From assembly GCA_938010045.1 (NCBI GenBank), contig CALLFZ010000021.1:1-64000 (forward strand): a stretch of 64,000 nucleotides of DNA. The letters run 5' to 3'. A model generated the notes under the pieces. It did not search any database and was not told the origin of the DNA. It saw nothing but the letters and a program-made list of their open reading frames with translations. Source of the DNA: an uncultured bacterium. GTDB lineage: Bacteria; Verrucomicrobiota; Kiritimatiellia; PWTM01. Shown piece by piece: positions 38,792 to 47,245 of this stretch (position 1 is its first letter; every line of letters starts with the position of its first letter). Made by a program: the position numbers and the translations under genes.

Positions 38792-39256
38792 ATGGGGCCC
38801 GTGGTGGATTTTGACGAGGCCGTGGCGAGGATCCGCGCGCGCGATCCGCGCTACGATGAGGCCGCATATCAGTTCCTTCGTGAGGCGCTCGACTATGCGG
38901 TGCAGGCTCGTGGTCTGCCCGTGGGCGGCCGTCCGACCCATCTGACCGGCCAGCAGGTGTGCCACGCGGTGCGCCAATTGGCTCTGGACCAGTTCGGCCC
39001 CATGGCGCGGCGCGTGCTGGCGCACTGGGGCATCGAGTCCACCGAGGATATTGGCGAACTCGTGTTTCATCTGGTCCGCGAGCGTGTGTTGCTGGCCTCG
39101 CCGGACGACAAGCCTGAGGATTTCGTATCCGTGTACGACTTTGACGAGGCATTCCGCTTCCCGTTTCTGCCCCCGGTCGAACCGCCGCCGCGGCGGCGGC
39201 CTCGCCGGCGGCGCGGGTCCCGGACAACCGATCGGAGGCCGTCCCATGAATCGTGA
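38792..39256 (+). CDS. Minf_1886 family conserved protein (Planctomycetes/Verrucomicrobia)
   Basis: A 154-residue soluble protein of unknown function, found as far as I know mainly in planctomycetes, verrucomicrobia and relatives. Recognisable blocks are RIRARDPRYDEAAYQFLREALDYAV, LTGQQVCHAVRQLALDQFGPMARRVLAHWGI, TEDIGELVFHLV and a C-terminal YDFDEAFRFPF. A basic Arg/Pro-rich tail follows. It overlaps the DUF1844 gene by 11 nt. It is useful as a lineage marker. No activity is known. Confidence 0.88.
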   Translation: MGPVVDFDEAVARIRARDPRYDEAAYQFLREALDYAVQARGLPVGGRPTHLTGQQVCHAVRQLALDQFGPMARRVLAHWGIESTEDIGELVFHLVRERVLLASPDDKPEDFVSVYDFDEAFRFPFLPPVEPPPRRRPRRRRGSRTTDRRPSHES

Positions 39257-39689
39257 ACCCGAGCCGGAGCCGACGCCGTTTCTCAGTCTGCTGCAGCTCC
39301 TAGCGACGCACGCGATGGCGGCGCTGGGCGCGGGTGGGCCAAATGAACGCAACGAAGTGTATCTCGACCTGGATTTTGCCGCCCACGTCATCGACATTCT
39401 CCACGATCTCGATGAGAAGACCAAAGGGCGGCGGACGGCGGACGAGGACACCGCGCTCGCGGAGACGGTTTCAGCGTTGCAGTTGAGCTTTGTGCGGATG
39501 TCCGATCTCGCGATGCGGGCTGCCCGCGCCGGCGGTACGGCGTCAACGCCGGCGGGCGAGGGGGCCGCGGCGGGTCTCTCTGGGACACAACCGGCCGGCG
39601 AAGTGACGTCGGCCGGTGCGGGCGAGGTGGCACAGCCGTCCGAGCCTGAGTCGGAGCGGCAGCCCCGCTTTCACAAGAAATACGACTAG
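39246..39689 (+). CDS. DUF1844 domain protein
   Basis: A 147-residue protein with the DUF1844 core PFLSLLQLLATHAMAALG, LDLDFAAHVIDILHDLDEKTKG and ETVSALQLSFVRM (residues about 12-85). A low-complexity Ala/Gly/Pro-rich tail ends in a basic RFHKKYD. It has no signal peptide. It often accompanies Minf_1886 in PVC genomes, and the 11-nt overlap here implies coupled expression. Function unknown. Its stop overlaps the convergent surE stop. Confidence 0.85.
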   Translation: MNREPEPEPTPFLSLLQLLATHAMAALGAGGPNERNEVYLDLDFAAHVIDILHDLDEKTKGRRTADEDTALAETVSALQLSFVRMSDLAMRAARAGGTASTPAGEGAAAGLSGTQPAGEVTSAGAGEVAQPSEPESERQPRFHKKYD

Positions 39690-40516
39690 GGCCGCCGGCG
39701 CGGCGTGGGGGGCGGCGCGATGGGACGGCTCAAGCGGCCGCACCATTTGTGCAAGGAGGTCAGTGCGCGGTGGTGGGTCAGGTCGAAATGCACCGGCGTC
39801 AGCGTGATCCACCCCTCCGCGAGCAGTTTGAGGTCGGTGTCGGCGCTGGGTTCGTCGGTCTCGAGATAACCGTCCATCCAGAAGTACACGTTACCGCGCG
39901 GGTCGCGCCGACGGTGGAAGATTTCGATGAACCGCGATCGGGCCATGCGCGCCGGCACATAGCCACGAATGCGATCCCACGGCAGGTTCGGCACGTTGAC
40001 GTTGAGGAGCACTCCGCGGGGGAGCGGCCGGCGGAGAAGCTGGCCGGCGAGCTCGGCGGCGGCGCGGGTGGCGCTGGTCCACTCCGGATTCTCGAAGGTG
40101 TTCAGGGAGATGGCCATGCTGGGAATGTCCAACAGGGTGCCTTCTGTCGCCGCGGAGACGGTGCCGGAGTACAGCACCGCAATGCCGGCGTTCGGTCCGA
40201 GGTTGATGCCGCTCACGATCAGGTCCGGACGGCGCCGCAGCAGCGCACACACGGCGAGCTTCACGGAGTCCGCCGGCGTGCCGCCGACGGCGTAGCCGAC
40301 GAGGCGGCCGTCGTCGCGCACCGCGCGCATTTTAATCGGATCGGATAGCGTGATGGCGTGCCCGACCGCGCTGCGTTCGGTGTCGGGTGCGACCACCGTG
40401 ACCCGTCCCAACGGCCGTAGGGCGCGAGCCAGTTCGCGGATGCCGGGCGCATGGATTCCATCGTCGTTGGTGACGAGGATGCGGGGCGGCGCGGCATGGA
40501 ACGGGCGGGGGCTCAT
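39686..40516 (-). CDS. surE: 5'/3'-nucleotidase SurE
   Basis: A 276-residue stationary-phase phosphatase acting on nucleoside monophosphates. Family motifs are ILVTNDDGIHAPGI (metal-binding Asp-Asp), VVAPDTERSAVGHAITL, VGGTPADSVKLAV, and DLIVSGINLGPNAGIAVLYSGTVSAATEG. Last gene of the eight-gene minus-strand operon. The ATG overlaps the lptF/G stop (TGATG). The end is 4 nt into the convergent DUF1844 gene. Confidence 0.95.
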   Translation of the reverse strand: MSPRPFHAAPPRILVTNDDGIHAPGIRELARALRPLGRVTVVAPDTERSAVGHAITLSDPIKMRAVRDDGRLVGYAVGGTPADSVKLAVCALLRRRPDLIVSGINLGPNAGIAVLYSGTVSAATEGTLLDIPSMAISLNTFENPEWTSATRAAAELAGQLLRRPLPRGVLLNVNVPNLPWDRIRGYVPARMARSRFIEIFHRRRDPRGNVYFWMDGYLETDEPSADTDLKLLAEGWITLTPVHFDLTHHRALTSLHKWCGRLSRPIAPPPTPRRRP

Positions 40517-41643
40517 CAGTTCGCCCGTTCGATCAGCCAAATGCCCGCCGCCTCGGCGACGATGACGGGGATCCACGCCCACAGTTCCGGCCAAAGTTCG
40601 GGCCGGCCAGCCATGGACCGTCCCATCATGAGAAAGAAGTAGAAGGCGAACACCACCGCGAGGCTCACGATCACGCCCACGGAGGACTCTCGCCGCCGCG
40701 ATTTGAGTCCGAGCGGGATGCCCACCAGCACCATCGCGCAACAGGAGAAGGACATCGCGAGCCGGCCGTTCATTTCGATCAGCAGGCGGGAGTAGTGATC
40801 GCGCTGCGCGACGTCGGGCATCGTAGGGTCGGGATCGGCCCCCATGATCATGGCCAGCAGTTCCGGGCCTGTAAAATCGGAAATTTTCTTCTTCACGGTT
40901 GTCTTCCGCATCAACTGGCCGAGGTCCACGTTCTGCCGGTTGTGTTCGGCCACCAACACGCGCGTTTTCAACGGGTTGGCCGGGTCGCGACGATCGGGTT
41001 CCTCCATCCGCACCTGGTAGAGGTCGAGAATGAGCCGTGGCGGAGGCTCTGGAGCGATCTGCACGACGCCCTTCCGCGCGCGGATTGTGCTGCGCACGGC
41101 GTTTCGGGCCGGATCCACTTGATGGATGACAATGTCGCTGAGATGGGTCCCGCTGCGCGCCCCGACGTACACGAGCAGACCCGGAAAGTCGCGGATCCAG
41201 CGGCCGGACTCGATGAGCTGCAGCGGGTCCTCCCCGGCGAGCTCAGTCAGCAGCATTCGTTGCGCCAGCCGGCTTCGCGGCGAGATCCACTGGGTGACCA
41301 CGAACGCGGTGGCCGACGCCATCGTCGCAATGAGCAGCACGGGTGCGGCGATTTGCCAGAGGCTCAGGCCGCAGGCCTTCATCGCCGTGATCTCGCCGTC
41401 GAGCGAGAGGCGCGTGAATTGCAAAAGGGTCGCGGTCATCACGCTCATCGGCAGCGTGTACTGCAAAATGTACGGCACGTTCAGTGCCATGTAGCGTGCC
41501 AGCAGCGAGGCCGAGGCCCCACGGGCGACCAGGTCAATGGCCTGGATGACCGATCCGATCGCCATCACGACCGAGAACACCACGAGCGCGCCGAACAGAT
41601 GCAGCAGATGGCCAGCGCCGATGTAGCGGTTCAGGATGCTCAT
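40516..41643 (-). CDS. LptF/LptG family lipopolysaccharide export permease
   Basis: A 375-residue inner-membrane permease of the LPS transport ABC system. It has six predicted helices, three at each end (LLHLFGALVVFSVVMAIGSVI..., SVGVIVSLAVVFAFYFFLMMG), around a periplasmic beta-jellyroll (about 100-280). Typical are PYILQYTLPMSVMTATLLQFTRLSLDGEITAMKACGLSLW and IPLGLKSRRRESSVG. F and G cannot be told apart with certainty. A second permease and LptB are not in the window. It confirms an LPS-bearing outer membrane. Confidence 0.92.
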   Translation of the reverse strand: MSILNRYIGAGHLLHLFGALVVFSVVMAIGSVIQAIDLVARGASASLLARYMALNVPYILQYTLPMSVMTATLLQFTRLSLDGEITAMKACGLSLWQIAAPVLLIATMASATAFVVTQWISPRSRLAQRMLLTELAGEDPLQLIESGRWIRDFPGLLVYVGARSGTHLSDIVIHQVDPARNAVRSTIRARKGVVQIAPEPPPRLILDLYQVRMEEPDRRDPANPLKTRVLVAEHNRQNVDLGQLMRKTTVKKKISDFTGPELLAMIMGADPDPTMPDVAQRDHYSRLLIEMNGRLAMSFSCCAMVLVGIPLGLKSRRRESSVGVIVSLAVVFAFYFFLMMGRSMAGRPELWPELWAWIPVIVAEAAGIWLIERAN

Positions 41644-42530
41644 CGCGCGGCGCCGCCGCGCCACTCCGCCGCGGCAACGGTGTTGGCCAGCAGCATGGCG
41701 ATCGTCATCGGTCCCACGCCGCCGGGGACGGGCGTGATCGCCGCGGCACGCGAGGCGACCGACTCGAAGTCCGCATCGCCCACAAGACGATAGCCGCACG
41801 GGCGTGCGGGATCCGGCACGCGGTTGACGCCCACGTCCACGACCACCGCGCCATCGCGAATCATATCGCCACGAAGTGTGCCGGGTCGGCCGGCGGCGGC
41901 GACGACAATGTCGGCGAGGCGCGTGTGCGCGGCCAACTCGCGTGTGCGCGTGTGGCAGAGCGTTACGGTCGCATCGGCGTCGGGTCCCTTACGGCTGAGC
42001 AGGTGCGCCAGCGGCCGGCCGACGATCTGGCTGCGCCCGACGATGACGACATGGGCGCCGACAGTGGAAATGCCCGAGCGGCGGAGCAACTGGACAATGC
42101 CGTGGGGTGTGCACGGTAGAAACGCGGGAAGGCCAAGCATCATGCGGCCGACGTTGACGGGGTGAAAACCGTCGACGTCTTTCTCGGGGCGGATCACCTC
42201 GATCACGTCCGGTTCGATCGAGGAATCCGGCAGCGGAAGCTGAACGAGGATGCCGTCCACCGAGGGATCTTCGTTGAGCCGTTCGACCGTTGCGAGAATC
42301 TCAGCGCGGCTGGCGGAGGCCGGCAGATGCCACTCGCTCGAGATGATGCCGAGCTCCGCGCAGGCGCGGCGTTTCGCCGTCACGTAGGACAGAGACGCGG
42401 GATCGTCGCCGACGCGCACCACGGCGAGCCCCGGAGGACGGCCGGTGGCGGCGAGGGCGGCGACGCGTGGGCGAAGCTCCTCGCGAATTTGGGCGGCGAC
42501 AGCGCGGCCGTCGAGCAGGCGGGCGGTCAT
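41640..42530 (-). CDS. folD: Methylenetetrahydrofolate dehydrogenase / cyclohydrolase
   Basis: A bifunctional one-carbon enzyme of 296 residues interconverting methylene-, methenyl- and formyl-THF. Motifs are SLSYVTAKRRACAELGI with the catalytic Lys, VDGILVQLPLP, RPEKDVDGFHPVNVGRM, FLPCTPHGIVQLLR, VVIVGRSQIVGRPLAHLLSRKG, and ITPVPGGVGPMTIAMLLANT. It overlaps ruvC upstream and lptF/G downstream by ATGA. Confidence 0.97.
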   Translation of the reverse strand: MTARLLDGRAVAAQIREELRPRVAALAATGRPPGLAVVRVGDDPASLSYVTAKRRACAELGIISSEWHLPASASRAEILATVERLNEDPSVDGILVQLPLPDSSIEPDVIEVIRPEKDVDGFHPVNVGRMMLGLPAFLPCTPHGIVQLLRRSGISTVGAHVVIVGRSQIVGRPLAHLLSRKGPDADATVTLCHTRTRELAAHTRLADIVVAAAGRPGTLRGDMIRDGAVVVDVGVNRVPDPARPCGYRLVGDADFESVASRAAAITPVPGGVGPMTIAMLLANTVAAAEWRGGAAR

Positions 42531-43075
42531 GGCGGGGGATCTCCATCGGAGGGGGCGTCCAGCCGCCGCGCGAGGCCCAGCGCGCGCGCGGGGCTTGCGT
42601 GCGCGTGGCATAAGGCGATCGCTATCGCGTCGGCGGCATCGGAGGGCGGCGGTACGGGAAGGCCGAGGATGGCTTGAACCATCCGGGCCACCTGCGATTT
42701 GTCCGCCTGGCCCCGTCCGGTGACGCCCCGTTTGACCGCGCGGGGCGAATACTCGTAGACGGGCACGCCGGCGGCCGCGCAGGCCACGAGCACCGCACCG
42801 CGCGCCTGCCCGAGGGCCAGCGCGGTCCGGGCGTTGCGCGCATAGAAGACACCTTCGATGGCCACGGCGGCTGGCGCATGGCGGCGCAGTAACTCGGCGA
42901 CCGCCTCGTGGAGGTGGAGCAGCGCCGCGGCGATGGGGCGGGCGGCCGGGTTGCGGATCCGGCCCAGATCGTCCACCGCCCAGCCGCGGTGGGTTTGCCG
43001 GATCACCGCGTAGCCGCTGCACCGCAGCGCGGTGTCCAGCCCGAGGATGCGGGCGGAATCGGCGCAGAGCGGCAC
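42527..43075 (-). CDS. ruvC: Crossover junction endodeoxyribonuclease RuvC
   Basis: The Holliday-junction resolvase, about 182 residues. Catalytic acids are visible: Asp in ILGLDTALRCSGYAV, Glu in VAIEGVFYARNARTALALGQARG, and the C-terminal DAADAIAIALCHAH. KRGVTGRGQADKSQVARMV matches the DNA-contacting block. No ATG is available near the conserved start, so GTG at 43075 (8 nt after yebC) is chosen. ruvA and ruvB are not in the window. Confidence 0.93.
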   Translation of the reverse strand: MPLCADSARILGLDTALRCSGYAVIRQTHRGWAVDDLGRIRNPAARPIAAALLHLHEAVAELLRRHAPAAVAIEGVFYARNARTALALGQARGAVLVACAAAGVPVYEYSPRAVKRGVTGRGQADKSQVARMVQAILGLPVPPPSDAADAIAIALCHAHASPARALGLARRLDAPSDGDPPP

Positions 43076-43083
43076 GGCGTGCG

Positions 43084-43836
43084 TCAACCGATCTCGCCGA
43101 GCAGGGCCTCGTCCACATCGAGGTTGGTGTAGACGTTCTGCACGTCGTCCAGGTCCTCCAGCGCCTCGACGAGTTTGACGATTTCGCGGGCGACGGCCGG
43201 ATCGGTCACCGTGACCCATAAGTCGGGCTGGAGGGTGACCTCAGATTGTTCAACTGGGAGGCCGGCCGCCGTGATGGCTTCGGTGACCCGCGCCAGAGCC
43301 GCGGGCTCGGTGGTAACGACGAACTGGCCATCGTCGCGCTCCATGTCGTCGGCGCCGGCCTCGAGGGCAATCTCCATGAGGCGATCCTCGGCCACTTTGT
43401 CAGCGGGCACGCGAATCACGCCGCGGCGGCGGAATCCGCGCGCGACGCTGCCCTGCGCGCCGAGGCTGATGTTGTGGCGTGAGAACAGGTGCCGTACCTC
43501 GGCGGCCGACCGATTGCGGTTGTCAGTGAGCACCTGAACGATGATGCCGACACCACCGGGTCCGAAGGCCTCGTAGATGACCTCCTCGAATGACTGGCCA
43601 GCGTCGAGCTCGCCGGTGCCCTTTTTGATTGCGCGCTCGACGTTCTCCGCCGGCATATTGACGCTTTTCGCTTTCTGGATCAGCGACCGCAACGTGATGT
43701 TCACGGACGGATCTCCGCCGCCCTGGCGCGCGGCGACCATGATTTCCCGCGCGAGCTTGCTGAAGATCTTGCCGCGCTTCGCGTCGGTCGCGGCCTTCTT
43801 GTGTTTGATCGTCGCCCACTTGCTGTGCCCGCTCAT
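43084..43836 (-). CDS. yebC: YebC/PmpR family DNA-binding protein / translation factor
   Basis: A 250-residue member starting with the invariant MSGHSKWATIKHKKAATDAKRGKIFSKLAREI. Further blocks are MPAENVERAIKKGTGE, YEAFGPGGVGIIVQVLTDNRNRSAAEVRH, and VNLVEALEDLDDVQNVYTNLD-type C-terminus. YebC proteins are described as transcriptional regulators and more recently as factors easing translation of proline stretches. Here it lies beside ruvC, its common partner. Confidence 0.96.
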   Translation of the reverse strand: MSGHSKWATIKHKKAATDAKRGKIFSKLAREIMVAARQGGGDPSVNITLRSLIQKAKSVNMPAENVERAIKKGTGELDAGQSFEEVIYEAFGPGGVGIIVQVLTDNRNRSAAEVRHLFSRHNISLGAQGSVARGFRRRGVIRVPADKVAEDRLMEIALEAGADDMERDDGQFVVTTEPAALARVTEAITAAGLPVEQSEVTLQPDLWVTVTDPAVAREIVKLVEALEDLDDVQNVYTNLDVDEALLGEIG

Positions 43837-43879
43837 GCTGACGCTCCTTTCCGATCCGACGCCGGCGCCCCGGCCGGGG

Positions 43880-45898
43880 TCATTCCTCCTCTGGCTGGCG
43901 CGCCTTCTGCGCCTCGGCGATCACGCGTTGCGCAATGTTCGAGGGCACGATTTCGAAGCGGGAGAATTCCATTTCGAACGTGCCGCGTCCGCCCGTCATG
44001 CTGCGAAGCTGCGACGAGTACTGGAAGAGCTCGGCTTGCGGAACCTCGGCGGTCACCACCTGCATGCCGTCCTCGGTGTCCATGCCGAGGATGCGTCCCC
44101 GGCGCTGGTTGAGGTCTCCGGTGACGTCGCCCATGCACTGTTCCGGCACGATCACGCGCAGTTTCATGATCGGCTCCAGCAGCACCGGCTTGCTATTCAT
44201 CATAGCCTCTTTCAATGCGCGCGCCGAGGCGATTTTGAACGCGATTTCGGAGGAGTCCACCTCGTGGTAGGAGCCGTCGTAGACCGTGACTTTCACATTG
44301 ACGACCGGCGCCCCGGCGAGCGGGCCGGCGCTCATGGCCTCGGCCAGCCCCTTTTGCACGGCCGGGATGAAGTTGCCTGGGATCGCGCCGCCGACGATCG
44401 CGTCGACGAACCACTCCGGATCGCCGGGCGGTAGGGGCTGCAGGCGCAGATAGACCTCCGCGTACTGCCCGCGGCCGCCGGTCTGCTTCTTGTGTTTGTA
44501 GTGACCTTCGCCGCGGCCGGTGACCGTTTCGCGGTAGGCGATTTTCGGCGGGGAGAGCACGACTTCGAGCCGATTGTGCCGGCGCATCTTCTCCACCGCG
44601 ACGTTGATCTGGGTGTCGCCCATCCCGGACAGAATGAGCTGGTGCGTGTCGGGGTTCCGTTCGAGGCGCAGCGTGGGGTCTTCCTCCGCCACACGCTGGA
44701 GGCCGGCCATGAGCTTATCGTCGTCGCCCTGCGTCTTCGGCGCCACCGCGTACGCCATCACGGGATTCGGAACGGTGATGGGAGGCAGGGGCGGTTGGGT
44801 TGGCGCAGCCGCGAGGGTGTCGTTGAAGCGGGTGGACTTGAGCTTCGCGAGTGCGACGATGTCGCCGGCGTGCGCTTCGGCGGCCTGGTCCTGCTTGCGG
44901 CCGTTGAGCACCAGCAGTGTGCCGATGCGTTCCTTTGTTCCTTGGGTGACATTGGCGACCTCGCCCTCGGCGCGCAACGTTCCGCCGAAGACTCGGCACA
45001 GCGAGAGCTGGCCGGCGAACGGATCAGAGATCGTGCGCCACACGTGGCCGACAAACGGCGCGCTCGGTGCGGGGTCCACCGGTGTGCCGTCCGCCGCCGT
45101 ACGCGGCCGGTCCAGGGGCGTCGGGAAATAGCGCACGAGGCCGTCGAGCAGCTCCGGGAGTCCCGCGTCCGTGCGGGCGCAAACGGCAAACACGGGCACG
45201 AACGAGCCCGAGAGCATCGCCCGCCGCAGGCCGGCGGCGATGTCGTCCTCGCTCAGCGACTCGCCGCCGAGATACTTTTCAAGCAGCGCATCATCGGTCT
45301 CGGCGGCGGTTTCGATGAGCCGCGCGCGCGCGGCGTCGGCCTCGCCCGACGCCGCCGCGCTGTCGGCGCGGATCACTGCCGCTGCATCCGCGCCCGGCAG
45401 GGTGACCGGTACGCAACGCGCGCCCCAGGTTGATTGGATGGCCGCGAGCACGGCCGCAGGGTTCGCGTTGTCGCGATCCAGCCCCGTGATCAGGATGCCG
45501 CGGGGCAGTTTGAGCTGCTCACACAACCGCCACGCTCGCACCGTGCCCACTTGCATCCCGGCGACCGCGTCCACCGCCACCAGCGCCGCATCCGCGATGG
45601 CCGCCGCGCAGATCATCTGGCCCACGAAGTCCGCATAACCCGGGGTGTCGAGTACCACGAATCGTTCGACGCCGGCCGATCCGTTGCGACGCAGTTCGAA
45701 CGGCTTGGACCAGACGGTCATCTTCCGGTCTTTTTCCTCCTCGGTCCAATCAGCGGCACTCGTTCCGTTGTCCGGCTGTCCCTTTCGATCGTTTCCACCG
45801 AGCCGGAACAGCAGGGCGTCGAGCAGGCTGGTCTTGCCGCTGCCGGAGTGACCGAGCAGCACGATGTTGCGTACGTTGTCGACCGGTATGTTTTTCAT
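43880..45898 (-). CDS. Elongation factor G paralogue (EF-G2/FusA2-like)
   Basis: A 672-residue translational GTPase homologue, shorter than canonical EF-G (about 700). Domain I has the P-loop GHSGSGKTSLLDALL and DTPGYADFVG (G3). The G2/switch I region reads RKMTVWSKPFEL rather than RGITI, and the NKxD specificity motif (G4) is replaced by ITGLDRDNAN. Domains II-V follow (PFVGHVWRTISDPFAGQLSLCRVFGG; HYKHKKQTGGRGQYAEVYLRL; MKLRVIVPEQCMGDVTGDLNQRRGRILGMD). Such EF-G2-type paralogues have reduced or uncertain translocase activity. It probably has a specialised or ribosome-associated role. Confidence 0.88.
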   Translation of the reverse strand: MKNIPVDNVRNIVLLGHSGSGKTSLLDALLFRLGGNDRKGQPDNGTSAADWTEEEKDRKMTVWSKPFELRRNGSAGVERFVVLDTPGYADFVGQMICAAAIADAALVAVDAVAGMQVGTVRAWRLCEQLKLPRGILITGLDRDNANPAAVLAAIQSTWGARCVPVTLPGADAAAVIRADSAAASGEADAARARLIETAAETDDALLEKYLGGESLSEDDIAAGLRRAMLSGSFVPVFAVCARTDAGLPELLDGLVRYFPTPLDRPRTAADGTPVDPAPSAPFVGHVWRTISDPFAGQLSLCRVFGGTLRAEGEVANVTQGTKERIGTLLVLNGRKQDQAAEAHAGDIVALAKLKSTRFNDTLAAAPTQPPLPPITVPNPVMAYAVAPKTQGDDDKLMAGLQRVAEEDPTLRLERNPDTHQLILSGMGDTQINVAVEKMRRHNRLEVVLSPPKIAYRETVTGRGEGHYKHKKQTGGRGQYAEVYLRLQPLPPGDPEWFVDAIVGGAIPGNFIPAVQKGLAEAMSAGPLAGAPVVNVKVTVYDGSYHEVDSSEIAFKIASARALKEAMMNSKPVLLEPIMKLRVIVPEQCMGDVTGDLNQRRGRILGMDTEDGMQVVTAEVPQAELFQYSSQLRSMTGGRGTFEMEFSRFEIVPSNIAQRVIAEAQKARQPEEE

Positions 45899-46575
45899 TC
45901 CATCGCTCCCGGGGTTTCGTCTCCGCAACGCCCACGCCGGACCGCCGCGGGCTGCCGGACAAGGGTGGGAGAGCATATCGGGGCGGCCGGAGCTTCGCAA
46001 TCCGGTTCGGAGTCGGGCCGCAACAGCAGCCATTGAGATTCCCCGACGATGCGCACGCGCTCCAGACTCCATGGCGCCGGCACCGGTGGCGGCATGCGGG
46101 CGGACAACTCGAGCACCATCCGTCCGTGCGCATGCAGCGCGCGAGCGGCGGCCAACGCGCGGATGAGCTCCTCAGTCCAGCCGGGTTGGGCGGCGAGCGC
46201 GTACGGGGGGTCGGCGAAGATCAGGTCGAACGGGCCGGCGTGCAGATACCGCGCGGGCTGCGTCGCGTCCGCGCGGATCACGGTCCATCCAACCGGCCAC
46301 TGACCGGACGGCGCGAGGGTCCTCAGGTTCGCGCGAAGTGTCGCGCAGGCGCCGCGGTCGTTCTCTACCCAACAGGCCGTCGCCGCGCCGCGGCTCAGTG
46401 CTTCGATGCCGTACGCGCCACTGCCGGCGAAGAGGTCGAGAATGCGGGCCCCGACCACGGCCTCGCCGAGCGAGGAAAAGACCCCTTGGCGCAGGAGGTC
46501 GGACGTCGGTCGTGTGCCACGGGGCGGCACGCGGAGCCGGAGTCCCCGCCAACGGCCGCCGGTGATGCGGATCAT
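45895..46575 (-). CDS. rsmD: 16S rRNA (guanine-966-N2)-methyltransferase
   Basis: A 226-residue SAM-dependent methyltransferase. Features are IRITGGRWRGLRLRVPPRGTRPTSDLLRQGVFSSL, the SAM motif ARILDLFAGSGAYGIEALSRGA, and the catalytic DLIFADPPYAL (DPPY). A C-terminal extension of about 40 residues (PICSPTLVRQPAAVRRG) is unusual. The ATG at 46575 overlaps the GGDEF stop (ATGA). MGMIR at 46581 is an alternative start. Confidence 0.93.
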   Translation of the reverse strand: MIRITGGRWRGLRLRVPPRGTRPTSDLLRQGVFSSLGEAVVGARILDLFAGSGAYGIEALSRGAATACWVENDRGACATLRANLRTLAPSGQWPVGWTVIRADATQPARYLHAGPFDLIFADPPYALAAQPGWTEELIRALAAARALHAHGRMVLELSARMPPPVPAPWSLERVRIVGESQWLLLRPDSEPDCEAPAAPICSPTLVRQPAAVRRGRCGDETPGAME

Positions 46576-47099
46576 GCCCATCTCGTTCGCACGCAGCGGC
46601 CGCCCGCCTGTTTCGCGCGCCGCAACGCGAGATACGCGCGGTCGATGAGCGTGCCCCAGTCCGGTCTGCGGGTCGCGCGGGTCAGCGCGATGCCGGCGGA
46701 CGCGGAGAGCCGGCGCCGGCGCAATTCCGGCTCCGCCGCGACCGCGGCGAGCGCCGCCCGCGCGATCCGCGCGGCGGTCCGCGCCTCTCCGACCCGCACG
46801 AGCACGAGAAACTCGTCGCCCCCGAGCCGGACGATGTCGGTCGCTTCGCCGACCGCGCGCACGAGCGCGCGTCCCAGGGCGACGAGGCACACGTCACCCG
46901 CGCGATACCCGTGAACGTCGTTCACGCGTGAAAGCGCATCGGCATCAAACAGCATGATCGCGAGGTAGCGACCGCCGCTTCGGCCCCAGGCTCGCGGAGC
47001 GCATCGGGCGAGCCACCGCCGGTTCCAGAGGCCCGTGAGCGGGTCGGTCCAGGATGCGCGGCGGGGGTGGGGCGCGCGGTCTTGGCGATGGGTAGCCAT
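46572..47099 (-). CDS. Stand-alone GGDEF domain diguanylate cyclase
   Basis: A 175-residue protein made almost only of a GGDEF domain: DPLTGLWNRRWLAR, IMLFDADALSRVNDVHGYRAGD, and the active site IVRLGGDEFLVLV. It should make cyclic-di-GMP from GTP. The GGDEF signature is intact, and I see no canonical RxxD inhibitory site in front of it. No sensor domain or membrane anchor is attached, so activity must be set by expression or partners. First gene of the minus-strand operon, divergent from the exopolysaccharide-like module, a setting in which c-di-GMP control would make sense (inference). Confidence 0.9.
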   Translation of the reverse strand: MATHRQDRAPHPRRASWTDPLTGLWNRRWLARCAPRAWGRSGGRYLAIMLFDADALSRVNDVHGYRAGDVCLVALGRALVRAVGEATDIVRLGGDEFLVLVRVGEARTAARIARAALAAVAAEPELRRRRLSASAGIALTRATRRPDWGTLIDRAYLALRRAKQAGGRCVRTRWA

Positions 47100-47108
47100 G
47101 CCGGGGCT

Positions 47109-47158
47109 AGGTTAGCGGTTGCGCAGATCGTGACAACACCGCTGCGGGCGGCTATTGT
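47109..47158. promoter_or_regulatory. Divergent promoter region between the GGDEF and the TPR/deacetylase genes
   Basis: Plus strand: GTGACA (47130-47135), 17-bp spacer, TATTGT (47153-47158), 5/6 and 4/6 matches, leading to a leader of about 80 nt. Minus strand: TTGTCA (47136-47131), 16-bp spacer, TAACCT (47114-47109), a weaker match placed about 10 bp before the GGDEF ATG. The two -35 elements overlap, so transcription of the two directions may be mutually exclusive. Confidence 0.5.
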
Positions 47159-47245
47159 GGCGCCATGAACGCGCGGTGGGCAACGACCTGACAACGGGCC
47201 CGGCATGCGAAGGTTCATGGCGAGGACGGGCATCGGGAGGGTGGT

